Assembly (NCBI GenBank): GCA_035623615.1
Contig: DASPTB010000230.1
Coordinates: 1-16,748, forward strand
Length of the DNA stretch: 16,748 bases
Direction of reading: 5' to 3'
From: DASPTB01 sp035623615
Lineage (GTDB): Bacteria; Actinomycetota; UBA4738
The notes under the pieces are model-generated. The model saw nothing but the letters and a program-made list of their open reading frames with translations, searched no databases and was not told where the DNA came from. The translations under genes were made by a program, and so were the position numbers. Shown one piece after another: positions 7,978-14,595 of this stretch. Positions within the stretch are counted from its first letter, which is position 1; every line of letters starts with the position of its first letter.

Positions 7978-9693
7978 TCAGTCCGGCGGGATCTCGTGGT
8001 ACAGCATGGCGAGGTCGACGCCGGCCCGGCGGTTCCGGATCATCTGGATGACGTAGATGATGATGGCCACGATCACCACCCCGATCGCGAACGATACTCC
8101 CTGCTGGTTCAGGTACGTGAGCTTGCTCTTCTGTGTTCCGAGTGCGCTGAAGAGGGGCTTGAGGCCGGCCCACCAGTAGGTCGCCAGCGCGAACACCAGC
8201 CACAGGATGCCGAGGACCGGGAGCCAGGCCCGCCACGGCGCGTTCCTGATCAGGTCCTTGCGCGTGAACGGCGATAGCAGGGCGTTGAATCCGGGCATGA
8301 TCCAGGTGAGCGCGCCCATCAGGATGCCGAACCAGATCGTCGAGACCAGGCTCAGCCGGCCGTCCCCAGCGACGGTCAGGCCCTTGGGTAGCAGCGGGAA
8401 GTTCTGGAAGGCCGCCAGCAGGATCGAGAAGGCGAGGGCGGCGAGGATCGCGTTCAGGGGCGCGCGCACGCGCTCGTTCACCTCGCCGAACCACTCGGGA
8501 ACCTGACGGTCGAGGCTCCAGGCGAGCGAGACGCGACTGATGAAGATCAGGTACACGGGGCACAGCAGGAAGGGGAAGAGCGTCCCGCCCAAGCTCACGA
8601 CCAGCCAGATGGGCCACAGGCCGGGTTTGACGACCGCGCCCATGAGCGGCAGCGAGTTCGGCTGGCCCAGCGGCAGGTGCGGGTCGCCCAGCCAGAAGAG
8701 CCCACCCCATCCGACCTGTCCCGCGAAGACGAGCCTCTTCGCGAGGAAGTCGACGTACACCGAGTTCATCACGACGGCGATGGCGAGTGCGCCGAGTACC
8801 GCTCCGAGGACGCCGCGCTTCACGTTGCCGCGAACCTCGCCGGCGATGTAGGCGCTGTACTGGAAGCCGATGTACTGGAACAGCAGGACCGCCCACATCA
8901 GCGCGAAGCTCGGCACTGCCCAATCGACGCCGTTTCGCAGCAGGCCGTTGTCGTTCGCCGACTTGACGAGCGAGGCCTGCGACACACCGAAGTTGGCGTG
9001 CAGGTTGTGCGTGAAGGTGCTCTGGGTGAAGAAGATCATGCCGAACAGGAACATCAGCACGGCCGACGCCAGGGCGAGCATGGCGAGGCCCGTGACGATG
9101 CGGTGGAAGCGCTTGGTCGGCTGGATCACCAGCCAGAAGATCAACGCCAGGACCACGAGCATGCTGAGGAACCCCGGCCAGTTCCGGATGATGCCGCCGG
9201 ATGTGAACCACGTGTTCGCGTCCTTGAAGAAGCTCCCGCCGACGCCGATCCCGATGATGCGTCCGCTGATCTGCAAGTTGCGCAGCACGATCGGCACCTC
9301 GAAGGCGATGATCGCGAGCGACGAGAACACCAGCGTGAACGACTCGATCCACGCGATGAACGGACCCGCCTTCGGGATGAACCGGCTGGTGAACACGTAG
9401 TCGCCGCCCGATCGTGGCATGACGCTGGACAGCGACGCGAAGATCAGGGCGAGGAACACGCAAAAGATGCCGACGACGATGGCGGCCCATCCGTAGGTGG
9501 AAAACGGCCCGGAGATCCCGACGGCGATGAACGGGAGGGCGTAGAACACGGGGTACCAGCCGACGCCGGTGCCGACGAAGGCGGCGGTGTTGAAGAACAG
9601 CGCGTTGCGAACGCTGACCTCGCGGACCAGCCCCGAAGACTGTCGGACGAAGAGCTTCTTACCCGCCGGCTGCACCTCGGCGACGTCTGACAC
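7978..9693 (-). CDS. APC-superfamily amino acid permease
   Basis: A 571-residue integral membrane protein with about 12 hydrophobic helices by eye. The first helix carries FVGTGVGWYP, resembling the unwound substrate-binding helix of amino acid/polyamine/organocation transporters. SLSSVMPRSGGDYVFTSR after helix 2 is a typical APC loop with the conserved GGDY. It most likely moves an amino acid or related amine; the substrate and exchange mode are not predictable. It is longer than the usual 430-500 residues, with extended loops before helices 6 and 8. The start is the GTG at 9693, well supported by AAGGGAGG (9700-9707) 6 nt upstream. It is the first gene of the permease, phosphoesterase and nucleotidyltransferase unit. 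Confidence 0.92.
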   Translation of the reverse strand: MSDVAEVQPAGKKLFVRQSSGLVREVSVRNALFFNTAAFVGTGVGWYPVFYALPFIAVGISGPFSTYGWAAIVVGIFCVFLALIFASLSSVMPRSGGDYVFTSRFIPKAGPFIAWIESFTLVFSSLAIIAFEVPIVLRNLQISGRIIGIGVGGSFFKDANTWFTSGGIIRNWPGFLSMLVVLALIFWLVIQPTKRFHRIVTGLAMLALASAVLMFLFGMIFFTQSTFTHNLHANFGVSQASLVKSANDNGLLRNGVDWAVPSFALMWAVLLFQYIGFQYSAYIAGEVRGNVKRGVLGAVLGALAIAVVMNSVYVDFLAKRLVFAGQVGWGGLFWLGDPHLPLGQPNSLPLMGAVVKPGLWPIWLVVSLGGTLFPFLLCPVYLIFISRVSLAWSLDRQVPEWFGEVNERVRAPLNAILAALAFSILLAAFQNFPLLPKGLTVAGDGRLSLVSTIWFGILMGALTWIMPGFNALLSPFTRKDLIRNAPWRAWLPVLGILWLVFALATYWWAGLKPLFSALGTQKSKLTYLNQQGVSFAIGVVIVAIIIYVIQMIRNRRAGVDLAMLYHEIPPD

Positions 9694-9721
9694 AGGAGGC
9701 CTCCCTTCGACGCGGCGAACC

Positions 9722-9979
9722 TCAAGGATGCTTACGCCGACCCGGGGCGGAAGTCAATTCGGGGGAATGTGAGTGGGGCGGAAATGCATCGGGCGGCGGG
9801 TGCTTCGGGCACCCGCCGCCCGAAACCGCCACCGACGACGGGTAGGAGGAGTACCCGATCACGCCGCCCCAGTGGTAGCCCTTCAGGGTGATGACGTAGT
9901 GGTTGCCCCGGATCCGGATCCCAGTCGTTGAACGGGCGTACGCGCTTCCGAACGCGAACTCGAGCTTTCGTCGCTACAC
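9722..9979 (-). pseudogene. Broken coding fragment of unknown family
   Basis: Between an in-frame TAG (9974-9976) and a TGA (9722-9724) the minus strand reads for 83 codons without a usable start. The first 50 or so residues look like true protein, with segments such as KLEFAFGSAYARST, GNHYVITLKGYHWGG and VIGYSSYPSSV. They show strong C/G preference in third positions, which fades in the last 25 codons. A good Shine-Dalgarno-like AAGGGAGG (9989-9996) sits 9 nt before a GTG (9977-9979) that is immediately followed by the TAG. This looks like a small gene closed by a nonsense change at codon 2, or the tail of a decayed gene. No family is recognised. Confidence 0.35.
9789..9823. terminator. Perfect 15-bp inverted repeat, possible terminator or leader hairpin
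   Basis: The two arms (9789-9803 and 9809-9823) are exactly complementary, very GC-rich, and enclose a 5-nt loop containing TTCG. There is no T-run after the stem on either strand, so it is not a textbook intrinsic terminator. It lies about 95 nt upstream of the permease start on the minus strand, within the broken coding fragment. It could stop readthrough from the regulator or act as a leader structure for the permease. Confidence 0.4.
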
Positions 9980-10083
9980 GTCGATGCGCCTCCCTTCGTC
10001 CGCTCGTCGCGACCGGCATCGGGTCGCGCGAGCCGGATCCCAGGGAGCGCCGGGCCGGGATCGAACCCAGGAAACCGACACGT

Positions 10084-10100
10084 AGCCGGCGGCCCCGGCT
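10084..10100 (-). terminator. Small GC hairpin after the regulator stop
   Basis: A 6-bp perfect stem (AGCCGG and CCGGCT, 5-nt loop) lies 14 bp beyond the regulator stop codon on the minus strand. No T-tract follows, so a terminator role is only suggested by position. Confidence 0.2.
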
Positions 10101-10114
10101 CGAGTCTCAACAGT

Positions 10115-11944
10115 TCATTGAATCGTGAGCCAGAGGCGCCCGCCGTCGGCCGCCATCCCGGCGATCGGGTGCCCGAGGTCGACCGTCCGCGTGAGCGTCT
10201 CGTCGTTCGTGCTCGTCGCGTCGATCCGGTCGAGGATTCCATCCCCGCTCGCGACCCAGACCGTGCTGCCGATCACCGCGATCGCCGAGGGCGACCGACC
10301 CAGAGGCACCGAGTCGACGATCGTCGCGGTCCTGGGGTCGACCTTCAGCAGCAGGTCGTCGCCGGACGTCCCCACCCAGATCGATCCGTCCCCGGACGCG
10401 ATCACCTGTGGTGAGTCGGGGAGGCGAACCAGGAGCGTTTGCGGGTCCGCGCCCGGAGTGATGCGCGTCACGCTGTTCCCCTGAAAGGGGATCTCCCATG
10501 CGGCCCCATCCGCGACGGCGAGCTCCAGAGGACGGGTCGAGAGCTGGATCGACGCCTTCGTCCGAAGGTACACAGAGTCCAGCTGCAGGACCACGTCGTC
10601 GGCACGCCCGATCCAGAGATTCCCCGGCGACGTCGCGGCCGCGAGCTGGCCGGGAATCGGGGAGCCCGGATAGAAGGGTGCCGAGAGCTGGTTGTAGGCG
10701 CAGATGATCCGAGACATCGTGCCCGTGTACCCGTTGCCGATCCAGGTCAGACCGTCGCCGGCGCTGACCGTGATCGGGACGTTCGACAACCCCCACGTCT
10801 TGACCGGCCGCATGGTCCCCAGCGACAGTCGCGTGACGGTGTGATCCTGCTGGTTCCCAACCCAGGCGCTGCCCGAACCGATCGCGATCGGGCCGGGTGA
10901 CGTTCCTACGTGCACGTCCGCGATCACCGATTCGTGCGAGGGATCGAAGACGGCCACCGAGTTGGGTACGACGCGCGCGGTGGGGGTTCCGGCTCGGGGG
11001 ATCGCAAGCGCCACGACGAGCGCGGCCCCCGCCAGGAGCGCCGCTCCGCCGACGAGCAGGGCGCGTCGTCCCGAGCGGGAAGCCGAGACGCGCGGCGCCG
11101 CGTCCGGAGGCCACGCTGCATCTGCCGCGATCCCGCCGGGCTCGTCATCCGACGTTGCCGGCATGTCAGCGCGGACGCCGGCCTCGGGGAGTTCCAGCGC
11201 GGGATCCTGCCGGAGGACGGCCGCCTCCAGTCGTTGCAGATCGGGGCCCGGCTCGATACCGAGCTCGTCGATCAGCGTGACCCGGGTGTCGCGGTAGACC
11301 TCGAGCGCCTCCGCTTGCCGGCCGGACCGGTAGAGCGCGAGCATGAGCTGCGCCCGGAGCCGTTCCCGAAGCGGGTTCTGCGCGACCAGGTCGCGTACCT
11401 CACCGACGACCTCGCCGTGTCGACCGAGCGCGAGGTCGGCGTCCACTCGATCCTCCGTCGCCAGCAGCTGCATCTCCTCGAGACGCGGGATCGCCAGCTG
11501 CGCGAACGGCTCCTGCGCGACGTTCGCGAGCGGGGCCCCACGCCAAAGCGTCAGCGCTTCGCGGAGGTCGGCCGCCGCGCGGGCAGGGTCGGTCAGAAGC
11601 GCCGCGCGCCCGGCCGCGACGAGCGACTCGAACCGCTGGAGGTCCAGCTGCGCGTCCTCGACCCGCATCAGGTAGCCGGGCGGCGCGGTGACCAACACGC
11701 GGCCGGCGCCGTCCACTTCCAGCGCCGCGCGCAGCCGGGAGACGAACACCTGCACCATCTTGGGCGCGGTCGGCGGCGGCTCGCTTCCCCAGAGGTCGTC
11801 GATCAGCCGGTCGGTCGAAACGACGTCGCCCGTGTGAAGCAAGAGATCTGCCAGCAGCGCTCGTTGCTTTGCCCCGCCGATCGGAAGGAGCCGCTCTCCG
11901 TCGCGCACCTCCACCGGCCCAAGGAGGAGGAATTCCATCCCCAC
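10115..11944 (-). CDS. Membrane-tethered SARP/BTAD transcriptional regulator with extracytoplasmic beta-propeller
   Basis: A 609-residue one-component regulator. Residues 1-96 form an OmpR-like winged helix (AKQRALLADLLLHTGDVVS, then VFVSRLRAALE). Residues 98-246 are the BTAD helical domain, with the hallmarks LTLWRGAPL, RLEEMQL and LIDELGIEPGPDLQ. A charged linker (247-291) leads to a single membrane helix (about 295-316) preceded by arginines. This implies a cytoplasmic DNA-binding half and an external C-terminal half. The external half has seven repeats with tryptophans at 361, 401, 444, 483, 523, 563 and 605, about 40 residues apart, so it is a seven-bladed propeller of the YncE/Vgb kind. 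The start is the GTG at 11944, with GGGAG 6 nt upstream. An ATG at 11938 is the alternative. It is divergent from two secreted propeller genes that are its likely targets (inference). Confidence 0.9.
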   Translation of the reverse strand: MGMEFLLLGPVEVRDGERLLPIGGAKQRALLADLLLHTGDVVSTDRLIDDLWGSEPPPTAPKMVQVFVSRLRAALEVDGAGRVLVTAPPGYLMRVEDAQLDLQRFESLVAAGRAALLTDPARAAADLREALTLWRGAPLANVAQEPFAQLAIPRLEEMQLLATEDRVDADLALGRHGEVVGEVRDLVAQNPLRERLRAQLMLALYRSGRQAEALEVYRDTRVTLIDELGIEPGPDLQRLEAAVLRQDPALELPEAGVRADMPATSDDEPGGIAADAAWPPDAAPRVSASRSGRRALLVGGAALLAGAALVVALAIPRAGTPTARVVPNSVAVFDPSHESVIADVHVGTSPGPIAIGSGSAWVGNQQDHTVTRLSLGTMRPVKTWGLSNVPITVSAGDGLTWIGNGYTGTMSRIICAYNQLSAPFYPGSPIPGQLAAATSPGNLWIGRADDVVLQLDSVYLRTKASIQLSTRPLELAVADGAAWEIPFQGNSVTRITPGADPQTLLVRLPDSPQVIASGDGSIWVGTSGDDLLLKVDPRTATIVDSVPLGRSPSAIAVIGSTVWVASGDGILDRIDATSTNDETLTRTVDLGHPIAGMAADGGRLWLTIQ

Positions 11945-12164
11945 GCTCGACTCCCGTCCCCGGCAAGCACGGGTTCGTGTATCGGGATTCGCCCGATCCG
12001 ATCGCTGACGGTATCACGCACCCGAGGCGGATGAGCAGGGCTTTCCGTGCGATGCGCGGTGCTTCGAGCCCGTTCGTTAACCGGCCGATGCATCGCTTCT
12101 TTACCGGCGTCCGTCAGCCTCGGCGCTGTTCGCTTCACAGGGATTCGAGGGGAGAGGAGGGGAC
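11945..12164. promoter_or_regulatory. Divergent promoter region between regulator and propeller genes
   Basis: This 220-bp spacer must carry promoters for both directions. A perfect inverted repeat, ATCGGG then 5 nt then CCCGAT (11981-11986 and 11992-11997), lies 37 bp upstream of the regulator start and is a candidate operator. The + side ends in a very strong purine-rich ribosome binding stretch (12148-12162). I could not assign -35/-10 boxes with confidence. Confidence 0.45.
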
Positions 12165-13130
12165 ATGCGCTGGACACGATTGCTGGCAGTCCTTGCGACT
12201 GTGGCATCGGTCGGGGCGCTCGCACCGGCGGCATTCGCCACCGGAGCAACGGCGCCGTGCTCCACCGGCTGCGTCACGGAGTACACGCCGACCGGAACCG
12301 GACGGCCGTTCGGCATCACGAGGGGCCCACTCGGGAGCGAGTGGTTCGCGCAGAGCCGATCGATCCGGCGGGTCGATGCGAGTGGGACCATCACCCGGTA
12401 CCACGTGCCAGGGACGAAGGGGAACGACATCACCTGGCTCACGACCGCGCCGGACGGATCGCTGTGGTTCACACGGAGGTACACCGACAGCATCGGACGG
12501 ATCACGCGGAGTGGTGGCATCAGGGAGTTCGCGATCCCGTCCGGGTCGGGGGCGATGGGCGTCGTCGTCGCGCCCGATGGCTTCGTCTACTTCAGCGAGC
12601 TGGGCCGGTACGCCATCGGGAGGCTCGATCCCGCGACGGGTGCGACGACCGAGTACCCGGTGCCGTCGGGAGCGTCGCCGGTCGGACTTTGTATGGGACC
12701 GGACGGCTCGTTGTGGTTCACTGAGGAATTCAACGACAGGGTGGGTCGCATGACGACGGACGGCGTGTTCACGGAGTACGCACTCGCGTCCGGGGCGAGG
12801 CCGGTGCGTATCGCCGTGGGCCCCGACGGCGCCATCTGGTTCACGGAGCTCTCCGGCAAGGTCGGCCGCATCACGTCCGACGGCACGCTCACCGAGTACC
12901 CGCTCGACGGAGGCCCGGTCGGCATCACGACGGGGAAGGACGGTCTCCTGTACGTCGCTCTCGCGTTCGACAAGGAGCTCGTGCAGATGGACCCGCAGGG
13001 CGTCGTCACGGGAACGTGGACGCTGCCCGAGGCCGGAAGCGGGTTCCAGGTGGCACGAGGGTTCGGCCGGGACATCTGGGTGACGGACTACTACGGCCGG
13101 CATGTCTATCGGGTCACGCCGTGGTCGTGA
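12165..13130 (+). CDS. Secreted Vgb-like seven-bladed beta-propeller protein
   Basis: A 321-residue exported protein. Residues 1-26 are a signal peptide (MRWTRLL, hydrophobic core, then PAAFA before the cut). The rest consists of repeats of the streptogramin-lyase type, such as APDGSLWFTR, GPDGSLWFTEE and GPDGAIWFTE followed by GRIT and TEYP. The repeat aromatic positions are 60, 101, 142, 184, 225, 263 and 305, giving seven blades. True virginiamycin B lyases use histidines in late blades. This protein has only two histidines (80 and 313), so the lyase reaction is doubtful and a binding role is more likely. The start ATG has GGAGAGGAGG just upstream. The lipoprotein gene begins 7 bp after its stop, so the two are probably one transcript. 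Confidence 0.85.
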   Translation: MRWTRLLAVLATVASVGALAPAAFATGATAPCSTGCVTEYTPTGTGRPFGITRGPLGSEWFAQSRSIRRVDASGTITRYHVPGTKGNDITWLTTAPDGSLWFTRRYTDSIGRITRSGGIREFAIPSGSGAMGVVVAPDGFVYFSELGRYAIGRLDPATGATTEYPVPSGASPVGLCMGPDGSLWFTEEFNDRVGRMTTDGVFTEYALASGARPVRIAVGPDGAIWFTELSGKVGRITSDGTLTEYPLDGGPVGITTGKDGLLYVALAFDKELVQMDPQGVVTGTWTLPEAGSGFQVARGFGRDIWVTDYYGRHVYRVTPWS

Positions 13131-13137
13131 CGCCGCG

Positions 13138-14193
13138 ATGATCAGCGCCAGGATGAAGTGCGCGGGAAGGGTGGTCGGCGCTGCCGCGGCGGCCACCCTC
13201 CTGGCCACGGCGTGCTCGCCGGCGACGAAGGCCGCGTCGGGGCCGCCGACGACCGCGTATGCGTCACTGCCCGGCAGCCTGCCTTCCGTTGCCGCCGCAT
13301 CCCCGAGCCCCCTTCCCAAGGGGGTCGGATCCGTGATCACGGTGCGCCCGGGCGGCGCGCCGGCGGCGGTCACCCCCGCGTTCGGCTCCGTCTGGTTGAT
13401 CGATCATCGCGGCACCATGCTCTACCGCATCGACCCCGCGACCGGGAAGATCGAGGCGAGCGTGGACGTGGGCGAGGGCGGCTGTTTTCCGCCGCAGGCG
13501 GAGTCCGACCGGATCTTCATCACTGGATGCGAGGGCGGAGACAACGTGGTCGTGGACCCCCAGCAGGAGCAAGTGGTGGCCACGTCGCCGTGCGGCGGCT
13601 GGATGACCTTCGCGGCCGGGAGCCTTTGGAGCCCGGGCGGCGGCGGGATCCTCCGATGCGACCCGCGTACGTACCGTGCGACGGCCGCGATCAAGATCCC
13701 GGGCAGCTTCGCGGGGCTTGCGTACGCCGCCGGCACCGTCTGGGCGGCGAACATGAGCGATGCCACCGTCGAGCGCATCGACCCGGCCACGAACAAGGTC
13801 GTCGCGACCATCTCGGCGGGAGCCCAAGCCCACGGCGACGTCGACGAGAACCTGCTCTCGGCGTTCGGGTCAGTGTGGGTGTCGAGCGACTACGACCCCA
13901 GGATCTTCAGGATCGATCCGTCCAACAACGCCGTTCGCGTGTACCGGCCGAAGGTCAGGAGCCTTGGTGACTTCAACACGCGCATGCTGGTCGCCGGGAT
14001 GGGGAGCCTGTGGATGCGGACCTCCCCGGCCAAGGTTTCGCGGTTCGATCCCCGGACGATGAACGTCGTGGCGACCTACCCGGCCGATACGTGGGGCGGC
14101 GGCGGCGGGGCTATCGCCGTCGCCGGCGGCTCGCTCTGGGTCCCGAATCCGGAGGAGGACACACTCTGGCGAGAGCCGGTGACCCACATCTGA
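13138..14193 (+). CDS. Predicted propeller lipoprotein (YncE/Vgb-like repeats)
   Basis: A 351-residue exported protein. The N terminus (MKCAG..., hydrophobic core, LLATAC) looks like a lipoprotein signal with Cys26 as the lipidated residue. A Pro/Ser/Ala-rich spacer follows to about residue 60. The body has seven repeats centred on W86, F127, W164, W202, W247, W292 and W334, in forms such as FGSVWLID, AGTVWAAN and GSLWVPN, with RIDPATGK-type turns between them. This predicts a seven-bladed propeller held on the outer face of the membrane. Four further cysteines (116, 131, 152, 174) could pair as disulfides. The start could be the ATG at 13102, 13138 or 13153. The one at 13138 sits 7 bp after the upstream stop and suits translational coupling, while 13153 gives the most compact signal. 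The ligand is unknown. Confidence 0.82.
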   Translation: MISARMKCAGRVVGAAAAATLLATACSPATKAASGPPTTAYASLPGSLPSVAAASPSPLPKGVGSVITVRPGGAPAAVTPAFGSVWLIDHRGTMLYRIDPATGKIEASVDVGEGGCFPPQAESDRIFITGCEGGDNVVVDPQQEQVVATSPCGGWMTFAAGSLWSPGGGGILRCDPRTYRATAAIKIPGSFAGLAYAAGTVWAANMSDATVERIDPATNKVVATISAGAQAHGDVDENLLSAFGSVWVSSDYDPRIFRIDPSNNAVRVYRPKVRSLGDFNTRMLVAGMGSLWMRTSPAKVSRFDPRTMNVVATYPADTWGGGGGAIAVAGGSLWVPNPEEDTLWREPVTHI

Positions 14194-14250
14194 GGATTCG
14201 GAGCCGGCTGCTCTCGGGGCCTGCGGTCCACCGCCCGCCGCGGAGGGGCG
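14194..14250. other. Convergent spacer with imperfect inverted repeat
   Basis: Between the lipoprotein and Cys/His protein stops, nested inverted arms are visible: CGGAGCCGG near 14200 against CCGGGCTCCG near 14265, and TCCACCG (14227-14233) against CGGTGGA (14256-14262). The arms reach into the end of the minus-strand gene. This could serve as a bidirectional terminator, though no T-tract is present. Confidence 0.25.
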
Positions 14251-14550
14251 TCAGCCGGTGGAGACCGGGCTCCGACGGGATTCCTGATTGAGGAAGCGGT
14301 GCTGTTCGGGACGCTTGCGGGCGTGCCGCTCGAACAGGGCCTGATGGATCTCGGCGGTCACGTGCCGGCCGCACGTTCGGTAGGTCGTGCCCTCCACCTT
14401 GTGGTGCCCGACCCGCCAGCAGCCGCGCTGGTTGCAGTTGAACTTCTTGTAGAAGCCGACCAGGGCCCCGAACACCGTGATCGAGGTGAGGTTGGAGACG
14501 TTCGAGATCCAGGCCGGCTGGTTGGTGACGAGTTCGTGCCAAAGCCACAT
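14251..14550 (-). CDS. Small single-span membrane protein with Cys/His cluster
   Basis: A 99-residue protein. One membrane helix spans about residues 15-34 (VSNLTSITVFGALVGFY). A basic, Cys/His-rich segment follows, with Cys39, Cys44, His49/His50, Cys60 and His63 in the pattern NCNQRGCWRVGHH...YRTCGRH, which could bind a metal ion. The C-terminal tail is charged. I recall similar short proteins in actinobacteria and their phages, without known function; this is from memory. The start is the ATG at 14550, with an in-frame TAG two codons upstream and only a weak AGAG as RBS. It follows the secreted-anchor gene by 45 bp on the same strand and is convergent with the propeller lipoprotein gene. 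Confidence 0.72.
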   Translation of the reverse strand: MWLWHELVTNQPAWISNVSNLTSITVFGALVGFYKKFNCNQRGCWRVGHHKVEGTTYRTCGRHVTAEIHQALFERHARKRPEQHRFLNQESRRSPVSTG

Positions 14551-14595
14551 GCTCTAGTGATCGAGCGGGAGCTCGAAGGCCTTGAGCCGGACCCG

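Larger units (their letters stand above)
9694..10114. other. 421-bp stretch without an intact gene
   Basis: It separates the regulator stop (10115) from the permease start (9693), both on the minus strand. It holds a coding-like fragment without a start (9722-9979, minus), a perfect 15-bp inverted repeat (9789-9823), a small GC-rich hairpin just after the regulator stop, and a T-arm-like motif (10058-10069) that does not belong to a complete tRNA. The permease promoter should lie here, but no convincing -35/-10 pair was found. Confidence 0.6.

Noticed and set aside
8677..9690. Plus-strand open frame of 337 codons opposite the permease
   Set aside because: Asp/Glu/Arg-rich low-complexity translation mirroring a membrane protein; no RBS and no domain.
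10058..10069. T-arm-like motif on the minus strand (GGGTTCGATCCC)
   Set aside because: It matches a tRNA T-loop, but the flanking stem has mismatches. No acceptor arm, D-arm or anticodon arm could be paired with it, so it is not called a tRNA; chance or a decayed remnant is likelier.
10910..12034. Plus-strand open frame opposite the SARP regulator
   Set aside because: Antisense shadow of the winged-helix/BTAD region, with no recognisable fold.
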